From Lentinula raphanica (lineage: Eukaryota; Basidiomycota; Agaricomycetes; Agaricales; Omphalotaceae), in assembly GCA_027919835.1 (NCBI GenBank), contig JANVFP010000030.1, positions 124,001 to 188,000 of the forward strand: a stretch of 64,000 bases of DNA, in the 5' to 3' direction. The position numbers were made by a program, and so were the translations under genes. How positions within the stretch are numbered: the first letter of the stretch is position 1; each line of letters begins with the position of its first letter. Shown here in pieces: positions 54,494 to 64,000 of this stretch. The notes under the pieces are model-generated. The model made no database searches and was not told the DNA's origin. It saw nothing but the letters and a program-made list of their open reading frames with translations.

Positions 54494-57400
54494 ATGACTC
54501 GATTTCTCCTTTCTTTCTCATCTCCTCTTCGTCTTCCACAATTTCGAATCCATCTGATATCTTTTTCTCCGAGCTTTCGAATCTCCAGACCCATGTCATC
54601 CGTCAAACAGCCCGTATGGACACCGCCTGTGCCTATCCAGCCAGAACCAAAGCTGAAGGTGTATAATTCCTTGACACGTACAAAGGTAAGCACCGACCGT
54701 GTATGAGCTGGCACGACATACGAACTCATAGCTCGTATGCTGCCACAGACAGAATTCATACCAAAAACTGGACGGGCTACCAAGTGGTATAACTGTGGTC
54801 CAACAGTGTACGATGCTTCACATATGGGACACGCTCGGTACGGTTGATATTCCATCGTGGACGCTTCTTCTCGACCCACCGACTGATACCTACTCTTCAA
54901 CGAATAGCAACTATGTCACGCAAGACGTGTTAAGAAGGATAATGACGGATTACTTTGGTTACGATGTGCATTTTGTGATGAATATAACGGATATTGATGA
55001 TAAGGTGCGTTTTATATGTCTCATGAACTGACCTGTCACTCAAGACCGAGGTACCAGATCATCAAACGAGCTCGTCAAAATCATCTGCTTGAAAAATTCC
55101 GCTCGGATACCAGTTCGCTGGACGACAAATTGATCTCGCAAGTTTTTACCGCCTGGAGAACCTTCCTTCGAAATGACCTTGCAGCAGCGCTGCTGGAGAA
55201 CGAACGCCCATCATCCACTGACACAGACGAGGAACTGGATGTCAAGTTCGCTCGCGTAGCTGAGCTTGTTCAGACCAACAAAGACTGGAGACAGGAATGT
55301 TTGAAAAGAGATGAGAGGTTCGACATGAATTTCGGCTCTTCAGTGCGTACACGGTCCGGTTATGCTCTCAGCTTCAACCAACACTTATCATGACACGTAG
55401 AATCGCACCTTGTCAGCTCTCAAACACGCGGAACACAGTTTCAAAGCGGGTACCACGTCTCAGGAGGAAGCACATAGACTAATCGACGAATCTCAAGATA
55501 TCCTTGTCCTCTTTTTAGACGAACAAGTACGTCTACCATATGTACAACTATACTAAACCAGTCATACCCGTGTCACTAGTACAAATCCACCGTGACCGAT
55601 CCCTCCCTATCCCGCAACCTCGCGTCGTACTGGGAAGCCCGGTTTTTTGAAGACATGCGACGCCTACGCGTGCGCGATCCGGATACGCTCACTCGTGTGA
55701 CGGAATACATTCCAGAGATAATAACATTCATAGACCAGATCGTCAGGAATGGATACGCGTACGAGAGTGGAGGTAGTGTGTATTTTGACACCAAGACATT
55801 CAACGATGCACCGAATCATGACTATGCCAAATTGGAGCCTTGGAGTAAGGGTAAATGGGAGGATGGAATAGGTGAAGGTCAGTTTGTTTTATCTGAAACC
55901 ATCTTCAAGCCGTACTCATCTATCCCACCCAGGTTCGACCTCGACACAATTCACTCGTCGGTCCGCGTCCGATTTTGCTCTCTGGAAAGCTTCCAAACCC
56001 GGCGAACCGTCCTGGGAGTCTCCATGGGGCGCTGGAAGACCAGGATGGCATATTGAGTGCTCGGTCATGGCTAGTGCGGTTCTGGGAGATAATATGGATA
56101 TACACTCGGGTGGGATTGACTTGGCGTTCCCGCATCATGATAATGAGATGGCGCAGAGCGAGGTGTGTATATAGTGATCTCGCCTTTCGGAGTTTCTTAG
56201 TTCGCTGATTTTGAAACTAATGCGATCAATAGGCGTACCATGACTGTCCGACTTGGGTCAATTATTTCATACATACAGGTCATCTTCATATCGAGGGTTT
56301 GAAAATGAGCAAGTCATTGAAGAACTTCATTTCGATTGATGTCAGTTGGATTCGTATCGATCCTGTCGGAGATATCTCACCAGTGCATACAGGAGATCCT
56401 TCAAAAATACACCGCGCGACAAATACGTCTTGCCTTCCTTACTCAATTATGGAATGCCAAAGTCGACTTTTCCAAATCTCTCATGTCCGGAGAGGTCAGG
56501 AATTTGGAAAACACGCTCAATGTGAGTGGTTTGTCTTCCTTCTTTCGAAAGGCAACAGAACGTTCCTAATCATGAAGGCGATGATAGAATTTCTTCACAA
56601 ATGTCAAAGCCTTAGTGAGCCAGACTCGAGATAGTGGTGTAACCTCAGACGGATATCATCATTACGAAGATTTAGAAAAAGAGCTAGTCGCAAAGTATGT
56701 GTGTCTTCATACAACCGAAAGCATCTTGTATCTCAATTTGACCAATTCTGTTCTTTTCTATGTTCATCAGACTCCACCAATGCCAATACTCCTTCCGAGT
56801 CGCTTTGTGTGACTCATTCAACACCCCTGAAGCGCTCGATGTCCTGCGGGATCTTGTCTCGCGAACAAATACCTATATCAGTTCTCGTGGAAAGTCGGTG
56901 AACGTCAGCGTTGTAGAGAACAATGCTAGGTGGATAGGGAAGATGCTGAGGATGTTTGGGCTGGGGGAGGGAGAGAGTAGTGAGATTGGATGGGGTCAAG
57001 AAGGATCTGCAGAGGGAGGTTCTGTGAATGTATGTCCTCTCTTGCGGATTGATATTCTTTTTTTTTCCTTTTTGCTATGTTTCCATTGTATTGACTTGGT
57101 GATCTTGTCAAAAATAGCAGGAAGAAGTCCTGATGCCGTACTTGCGAACGTTGTCTACCTTCCGTGACGGTGTGCGGCGGCTTGCTATAGGCCAGGGCGA
57201 CTCTGCATTGAAGGATATTTTGGCTCTTTGCGATAAGCTGAGAGACGAAGAGTTGATTCCTCTAGGCGTGGCATTAGATGATCAAGAAGGTAAGCTATTC
57301 ATTATCGCGTTCATTGTCATCCCTCGACTAACCCAATCGCAATCGTCCTCCCTCCCACATAGACGGCAAAGCCCTTATCAAACTTGCCCCATCATCCGAA

Positions 57401-57721
57401 CTCCTCAAAGCACGAGACGAAAAACGAGCGATCGCTCTCGCCAAACAGGCCAAAAAGGAAGCAGCAAAAGAAGCCGAGCGGCTGAAACGTTTGGAACGAT
57501 TAGCGAAAGGAAAGTTGGATCCGAGGGAGATGTTTAAGCCTCCTAATGTGAAAGAGGGAACGTATGGTTCGTATGATGAGAGTGGGGTTCCATTGACAGA
57601 CAGGGAGGGAAAGGAAATTAGTAAGAGTGCAAGGAAGAAGTTGATGAAGGAGAGGGATGCACAAGGCAAGTTGCATGAGGAGTATTTGCGAAGTGAGGAA
57701 GCTGAGGAGACGAGTAGATAA
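54494..57721 (+). CDS. Cysteinyl-tRNA synthetase (815 aa from the first likely start; 782 aa from the second)
   Basis: Thirteen exons join in frame: 54494-54685, 54749-54837, 54908-55004, 55058-55342, 55401-55526, 55580-55877, 55933-56162, 56233-56340, 56393-56521, 56588-56694, 56771-57029, 57121-57289 and 57363-57721. The class I signatures are present: [15 protein letters not shown] (HIGH at 89-92) and LKMSKSLKN (KMSKS at 463-467). Zinc-site and core blocks include [29 protein letters not shown] and [21 protein letters not shown] basic [20 protein letters not shown] helix lies near the C-terminus. It charges tRNA-Cys. ATG 54494 adds [19 protein letters not shown]..., which looks like a mitochondrial presequence, before the in-frame ATG 54593. 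A further in-frame ATG is at 54449. Confidence 0.95.
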
Positions 57722-57792
57722 TTCATGAGTATGTATATAGTGACAAAGGATCTCATACCCACTAAGTATTACGCCATATATTCGCCAAAAGA

Positions 57793-58793
57793 TCAAAAGA
57801 TACTACCAAGAATCGTACCCAGTCCAGAATCCTCATAATCATTTCGACGACGCTTCCTTTCGCTATCCCCTTCGCTCTCCGACGGTCGTTTTCCTGGACG
57901 AGTATGTGGTTTGAGCACCATTTCTTCCCCCTTTTCCTTTTTACGCTGTGAGCGTTTCTCGAGCACCCTAGCGAGCTCTACATTTCGTAAGTATTCTCGC
58001 TGTTCAGATCGGGATTGTGATAGTTCAACGCGTAATTTGGCGGTATGTATCGCGGCCTCATGTGCTAGAGATTCAGAGTAGTCAGAGAGAGTGACGACCG
58101 TTTATCGAGAATATACATACCAACTTGCTCAGTGAGCATGTTCCATTTGAATTTGGGCAAGTACTTCATGGTCCAAACATCATCTCTCCATCGCGTGCCC
58201 TTTTTACCACCAATTGGCTGAGCGTTTAGCATTTCTGCCACACTCCGCGCTACTCTCTTATCTTTGAACTCAACCCATCCTTCCGTGAAATGAGGCTTTT
58301 TAGTAGCAGTGTACTTTCGTCTGAGATAAGCCCGTTTAGCATCTGAGATACGAAGGATAAGTCATTGAAACTGTCAAAAAACGTTGAATTCGCGCGCCTT
58401 CTTGCTGCAGATAAACTCTGCCAACTTCACCGTGCGAGCTCATGAGATGCCTAACTTTCGATGGCCGCATACCCGGGGTATCCTAGATATGTATATGACC
58501 CCTGCACGATCTTGTGCTGCTTTGTAGGCAGCCAGTGCTTCTGGGGTCAAAGGTTTGACTACGTTGGGGCCAGCAAAGCCTTCCGGTAGCATTCCACGAC
58601 CAATGTTATCGTCCAAGTCCTCTGAGTTTTCGTCCTCCTCTTCCTCTTCTGCTTCGGGCTCCTCTTCCTCTTCAAGGTCCTCGCCGGAAGCCTCGAATTC
58701 CTCGCGGAGAGCTAATGACTGTTTTGACGACTCAGCATCTGCTTCTCCAGCATATTTCTCTCTGAATGACATAGGTTGGGCGTCGGAAGGCAT
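57793..58793 (-). CDS. ESF2: ESF2/ABT1-type rRNA-processing protein (296 aa), with a one-base frameshift in this sequence
   Basis: Exons 58793-58398, 58342-58121 and 58064-57793. The N-terminal third is acidic, with long Glu runs. The RNA-recognition-type domain reads [40 protein letters not shown] and [20 protein letters not shown] with [12 protein letters not shown] basic C-terminal helix ([32 protein letters not shown]) completes the Esf2 layout. The family works in the nucleolus on the 18S pre-rRNA with the Dbp8 helicase. Exon 1 lacks one base: the C-run at 58475-58478 has four Cs on the coding strand where IPPGM needs five. Intron 1 seems to start with GC (GAAG|GCGCGC), a poor match to the GC donor consensus. 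The 3' end lies 71 bp from that of CysRS. Confidence 0.9.
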
Positions 58794-58996
58794 CGAGACG
58801 AAACTTTGATTGGAAAAGATTGACCCTGGGAAAACCGCAAATTTTGGGAGTCGACTGTCGGACAGAGCACGTGGAGCGGCCGAGCGCGCTTACTGACTCT
58901 ACTGTAGTCCACGATGTAAGCTTCACCATCGACGATTGCCACTGTCCATAATATTGAAGTTTTCCTTTAGATCAACTGTGCAATACATAGCCGAAC
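58794..58996. promoter_or_regulatory. Divergent promoter region, ESF2 and RBX1
   Basis: 203 bp separates the two start codons. No canonical TATA box was found, so both genes probably use housekeeping-type promoters. Confidence 0.45.
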
Positions 58997-59666
58997 ATGT
59001 CTGAAGCCATGGATGTCGATCCTCCAATCAAAAAGGAACCCAAAGAGGGGAAAATCGATGGTGGCAAAGCACGCTTTGAAGTCAAGAAGGTGTTACTTGC
59101 TGTTCACCTGCGTAGAATTTACTCTTACCTTCATCTAGTGGAACGCTGTATCGTTATGGGCATGGGGTGAGCTGATCTTGGCTTGCGCTTTGAAATCGCG
59201 TAGTGACCGTGAATCTTTCACAGATATCGTTGTAGAGAACTGTGCCATTTGCCGGAACCATATCATGGATTTATGTGAGGTCTTCCGTTTGCCACAAGAA
59301 ATCGCTTACAATGCTATTCACGATACATAGGCATTGAATGTCAAGCCAATCAGGTCTCTGCCACAAGTGAAGAATGTACTGCTGCGTGGGGTATCTGCAA
59401 TGTGCGTATACTTGAATTCATCTTGCCTTCTAATGGCTTATCGCTTCTTCCTCGCAACTCTATCACCTCGTTCTCTTCATCGATCTGATTGGCTGCACAC
59501 CCTCAAACAGCACGCTTTTCACTTCCACTGCATATCTCGTTGGCTCAAGACGAGGAATGTTTGTCCTTTGGACAACAGAGAATGGGAGCTACAAAGGTGC
59601 GTATCCGTTTTCTCCTCTGTTACAGTTGCTTACCCGTTTCGATTGTTGTACAGATATGGTCGATAA
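58997..59666 (+). CDS. RBX1: RBX1/ROC1 RING-box protein (113 aa)
   Basis: Six exons join in frame: 58997-59089, 59139-59166, 59224-59274, 59331-59401, 59511-59596 and 59654-59666. The protein has a variable N-terminus ([19 protein letters not shown]), the cullin-binding strand [16 protein letters not shown], and the H2-type RING with [40 protein letters not shown] and [18 protein letters not shown], ending in QRYGR. All zinc ligands are visible. RBX1 is the catalytic RING subunit of SCF and other cullin ubiquitin ligases and recruits the E2 enzyme. The length is normal. Exons of 28 and 13 nt are very small, but the joins give the exact conserved family sequence, so the model is firm. Confidence 0.97.
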
Positions 59667-61608
59667 ATCGATTCTTTCGTGCTGCTGCAGATGATTCAGC
59701 GCTGGCCTCAGTTCTTGTCTTGATCTCATCATCTACGAACGTAGATGTCAATGTTTGTGATACATAGAGTGTACGTATATTGTTCTCCGAATTATCAGTC
59801 CACTGTCAGCCCAGTTTGCCGTCGTCACGAAGATGATTTCATCAATGTAACTTCGAGCGAAGAGAACTATTGAAATGTCATGTAGATCTTCCAATACATA
59901 ATCATTCCCGTTTGATGTTGGTTAGCCAGCTTCAAGCAGTGGGTGATGATGTTGGAAGATTCCTGGACTTTGAACTAGGTGTACATATACGATATGCTTT
60001 AACGCCGTCTCTGCCGGCAGTCCCCGACTCGAATGATACTGAGCAGGACAAGGGGAGAGTCAATTCATGCTATTATACACAGAATTTCACTGCGAGCTAT
60101 TGTACATGGAATTTCACTGCGTGTGTTATCATACAGAGAGTTTACAGAGGGGAAAGATCAATTCACAGTGGATGGTTGAGTGATTTGATCAGAAGAACGA
60201 GGAGCAAGGAGCCAAACGAAACGGATGTCGATGCCACAGCATGAGAACGATATAAGTCTGTCGTTGAAAGAGCACATTGTGTGGTATTTCAGATGGGAAG
60301 GGTTGACTTTCAATATGAAAGAGATGATGTTGTCAATCGAGCCTCTTACTCCGGGTTTGTAGAAATATCCATCCAAGTGAATGTAGGAGAAGACAGAGTT
60401 TGAGATAACAGAAGGATCGCGTTTCATTCGTCAAACGGAGACCATAATGTGAGCTACAAAAACCGTGATTAATGTAAAATAGTCGAATTAGATGGCCATA
60501 AGCACGCACCAAAGGAAGTTAGACTATGTATGACTCCTTCACCACAACTTTGACGTCGATAAAGTGGAACGCACGTTTACCCAATCCAACATGTTATTTC
60601 AGTGACACACCTATGATTGTAGCCAATTGGTGATGACTCAAGTACTCTGACATGAAGAACGGGCCACGTACGCAACTATAACAGCGAAGTTGACTACTGG
60701 CAGACATGGTAGGCAAAAGAAGAAATGGAAACGGTCAATGCAGCAGATGGCGGGAGAAAGTGAAGAAAGCAGTAACGCGTGTGATGATGACGTTACAGCT
60801 ACCGTAACAAGTTAGATCACTGATGGGGATGACAAATCCAAAAATCGAACGACAGATAGAGTCCACAAGGCCCTTCTCTCCGTTTCACTTCGAGTCGGGG
60901 ATGATAGTATCGTCAATGAGCGTCAACGTCGGATCTCGATTCTGGCGACAAAGATTCGAAACACTGCATGCACAACCAGATAAGTGGTCCAAAATTATGG
61001 TTGTTGGTACGATCGCTTCAGAGTCTGGTCCGCATCTCCAAAAACATTACCTACGACATCCAAAGGTCCCTAGAATCAGTGATCTTACATAAAATGTCGT
61101 GAGCTCCGTTGAGATGCTAGCGACTGTCCAACAGAAAGAAGAGGACGACATGACGCAAAGTATCTGGACGTCGCTTAAGCTCTCTCTACTATTCTTGGAG
61201 GATTGAACAGTCAGTCGCCCCGAAGCTCGAAGCGAATCATAGATTCCTGGAATACACAAGTTCCACAGCATAGACTATACTACATACCTTATTACTTACC
61301 CTATTACATTTACCCTATACAGTAAAGAAGATGACGAAAAAGATCTAGAAAGCGGTCAGTACAGATAATTACAGTCGAAGGCTACAGTAGGAAAGAGAGA
61401 ATGAAAAATTACAAGTGAATGCGTGGTATCATGGACAATGCGAGGATGAATGCGAGAAATGAGCGGTAGATGAAACACTCGACCACCCAGAAAGACGGCG
61501 AGGTTCCGAAAGATGATAGGAATAGATGTGGTAGAAATGGAAAGAGCGACGATAGCATACGGTTTGAAAAAAAAAGGAATAATGATAAGTTCGAATGCGA
61601 TTGGCCCT
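59667..61608. other. 1.9-kb region between convergent RBX1 and the last gene
   Basis: It shows only short open frames with no domain. A 27-bp direct duplication (CTATT(A/G)TACA...AATTTCACTGCG) occurs at about 60069-60122. No RNA gene or transposon ends were seen. Confidence 0.5.
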
Positions 61609-63656
61609 TCATTGGGTACGAGCTCTCTTCTTCACTGGTGGCTGGCCCGTTTCAGCCTTGAAGACATAATTCATCGGCTGTATCGACTGCTGAGTGGGAG
61701 CGCTAGTTGCACCTGGCTGAGCGGGACCACTGTTATTAACGAAGACGAGTTTTCCGGAGCCCTGCGGTGGCGCCTGACTGGAAGCGAAATCGTGTCGGAG
61801 AGAGGGTTGCGGAGCTGGGATACTCATCGAAGTAGGAGCAGGACCCGATATAGTGGCAATGGCCGTATCAACACTGTTGACGTGGTCACCGACTTTACGT
61901 CCGATGAGTTGCAGAGCGTCCATTGGGTGTGCCCTCCAAAATTCCCTCACGATCTTCAACCCATACCACCACGGGATATACTCTTCTATCGTACGCGGAG
62001 GAAGGGGGATCTGGGGGAAGAGTTTTTGCATCAAATCCGTCACTGACTCAGGAAGAAGGTCGGTTGGGGGAGGCTTGTAAACGCCGCTCGGTATTATCAG
62101 GATTTGGGAGTTGTGATCCCACTCCTGGAAGCATCTGTTGAGTTCGTCGGGGAAGGGTGAGGATGCAATCATAATGGGCGGTGGAGGGAAAACACCTAGG
62201 CGTTGGGCTACTTTAACCCAATACTCGGGTGTGGGAAGGGGTGAGAGGGTGTATCGGAATGTGAATGGTGTCGAATGATTCGAATCGAATCTGGGGTTCG
62301 AGGGGGCAGGACTCGGATAGGGAGCGAAGGATGGGTAGGGCATCCCCAATTGGTTATTGCTCGATTGAGCGGTCGAAGGGGCAGGTTGCACGTAGGTATT
62401 ACCATCAATGAGAGATGGACAACTTGACGAAGACGCGGCCGATACCTGAGTCGGTACGTGAGCAGGAGGGTAGGAATATTTTTCTTCAGGAGTGCTGCCT
62501 CTGGATCGAGGAGGGGTCAAACGATTCTGAGCTAAAGCCGCAGGAATGGAGTCAATGAGATCGACAGGTAGAGGGAAGCCAGTTCCAGCCTGGAACGGAC
62601 CAAGACCTTGATCCATTGACACACTTGGACTTGGACGAGAGGGTCCTCCAGGAACCCCTGTAGAAAAGGTTCCTACGGAAGCCCCCTCAACTTCGTCAGT
62701 CGTTCCGTCGAAGAAACCCCCGCCCTCATACTGAACGGTACCTGCAGCATTATCAGAAACAGGCGCTGCGGTTGTACTCGGCTGGCCGTAGGTTTCTGCG
62801 TACAGTTCGCCCAAAAGGTTCGAGTCGCCAGGAGGGGCAGAGGATGATTGAAACTGGGGAGGATTCTCTCCCGCGGTTAACGCAGACCATATATCGTCGA
62901 AAGAATTGTACGCCTCAGCGCCAATAAGTCCTAGGTTGGAAAAATCGAGGGCGCTGAGCGAGACAGGCGATCCAGATTGGGGGTAGTCATCGACGATGGT
63001 GGTACTAGCGGTCGTGAGGGTGGACGAGGATGGCAAGGAATCACTTTCTTCTCCTTCTACGACGTCCTGAACCGAAGTCTGGTTGGATAAAACTTTCTCG
63101 GCAGTCATATTGGGACTCGAAAACTCTGGCCCGAAGAGGTCTTCCATGTTCGGAGAAGGACTAGCTTGCAGTGTGGCTCCAGGGAATGATGGTCTTGGAA
63201 CCACTGTGTCAAGCTCAAGGGCAAGGGCGAAGACTGGTGGCGGAGGGTACAACGTCGACGGATTGCACGATGACCCGGGCAAGGTGTTGACATTTGTTTC
63301 GTCGACAGGATGCTGAGCGGGGACGGTGAGAGACCTATCCGAAGGGTCTGTGTCGGGATCGACATTAGGAACATCGGCAAGGATGTCGGATTGATATCCA
63401 AAGAAATCTCCCAAGGACGCGCAAGAATCTGAGCGCTTGCGCTTCAGATTCCGAGCCATATTTTGGGGAAGTGAATTCGTGACCGGACTTGAGGACGAGG
63501 AGGGATGAACAAGAGTGTTGAGGTCTTCCGACAGTCCACCAGTGACTGAATGAGCGGAGACGAGATGCAACTGAATATTAGACTTCGAAGGAGAGAAGAA
63601 ACGTGAGCGTTGAGTTTGATAAATTAAATGTCAAGGGTGTAAACTGAACGTACCAT
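61609..63656 (-). CDS. Unrecognised proline/serine-rich nuclear-type protein (654 aa), ATG-only first exon
   Basis: The open frame 63570-61609 has no ATG at its left end, but an AG acceptor stands exactly before it. The sequence upstream reads ATG|GTACGT at 63656-63654, so an 83-nt phase-0 intron (63571-63653) joins a start-codon-only exon to the frame. Without it translation could begin only at ATG 63459 (616 aa). I do not know the family. The N-terminal part has NLKRKRSDS, a likely nuclear signal. The middle is Ser/Pro-rich and disordered. The region SPLPTPEYWVKVAQRLGVFP to IIPSGVYKPPP to PRTIEEYIPWWYGLKIVREFWRAHPMDALQLIG (about residues 430-560) is compact and aromatic and is the likely folded domain. 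It ends in PPVKKRARTQ, another nuclear signal. A transcriptional or chromatin role is only a guess. Confidence 0.75.
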
Positions 63657-64000
63657 GAAGAGCGTTATATAAGGAAGAATATTTGAGAAGAGGAAAAAGA
63701 AAGAGGCGTAAAGTGTAATAAAAGACGATGAAGATGATAGATGAAAAGTGGGAAAAAGTGGGAGAGGGCTAAGAAGCCTGCCTGAATTTATACCCACACG
63801 TCGAAGTCGTCAAAGCCGCAACAGTCGGGGAGCGCCATCTTCCTTTGACTGTTTGCCGAACCATCCAAGCAGGATTTGGAGACCAAAAACTAACCATGTT
63901 TACGACAGATCTACAGGCGGTCACAGCCACTTCCGTGTATAATCACATTTTCGCGCGCCTTTTTACTCTTTTTGGGCCAATTTGGATTGTTGACCGGTTG
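63657..64000. other. Upstream region of the last gene
   Basis: It contains TTATATAA at about 63664, on either strand, only 8 bp outside the proposed start codon, so it is probably not the working TATA box. No other gene was seen up to the window end. Confidence 0.4.

Noticed and set aside
60069..60122. 27-bp direct repeat with AATTTCACTGCG
   Set aside because: Only two copies, no palindrome and no nearby gene feature. A chance local duplication is enough to explain it.

Overview
The window is nuclear DNA from a filamentous basidiomycete, most likely a mushroom-forming Agaricomycete. The signs are many short GT-AG introns (mostly 47-70 nt) in nearly every gene, an intron-bearing tRNA-Ser, a basidiomycete-type Crypton recombinase relic, and small TA-flanked DNA transposons between otherwise intact housekeeping genes. 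No complete bacterial, viral or secondary-metabolite cluster is visible. Exon structures below were worked out by hand from splice signals, reading-frame continuity and family motifs.

The left end (1-6.2 kb) is repeat-rich. It holds a decayed Crypton tyrosine recombinase, nested palindromic repeats, a complete but dead Tc1/mariner element with perfect terminal repeats and TA duplications, and a 235-bp TA-flanked MITE. A gene of unknown function follows (7.2-9.1 kb), then a Pho80/PCL-type cyclin, then two more TA-flanked elements, one with a second inserted in it. From 14.2 to 25.9 kb lie glucosidase II beta, ribosomal eS25 (divergent pair), a BAHD-type acyltransferase, a 1.14-kb CACTA-type foldback element, an FGGY pentulose kinase, a Gcn4-type bZIP factor with several uORFs, tRNA-Ser(UGA) and a small SH3 protein.

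From 26.7 kb on there is an SS18-like (SWI/SNF-associated) protein, a 4-kb stretch with no recognisable gene, a JmjC histone demethylase of the KDM3/JMJD1 type, a second gene-poor stretch, ribosomal uL2, the Ssk1-type response regulator of the HOG pathway, the RNA-processing factor ARS2/SERRATE, a secreted G1 glutamic peptidase (eqolisin), mitochondrial bL31m divergent from a cysteinyl-tRNA synthetase, ESF2/ABT1 divergent from RBX1, and a large unrecognised protein at the right end.

Most genes are independent housekeeping or regulatory units and not a functional cluster. Themes recur: translation (eS25, uL2, bL31m, CysRS, tRNA-Ser, the ribosome biogenesis factor ESF2, the amino-acid starvation regulator Gcn4), chromatin (SS18, KDM3) and stress or nutrient signalling (Ssk1, Pho80-like cyclin, Gcn4). 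Three conserved genes (uL2, SSK1, ESF2) each lack exactly one base in a C-run, which looks like a systematic sequencing or assembly error and not biology. I found no convincing new multi-gene system. The best leads are the CACTA foldback with a built-in minisatellite, the nested MITE, the palindrome family near 2-3.5 kb, the uORF-rich GCN4 leader and the dual-start CysRS.
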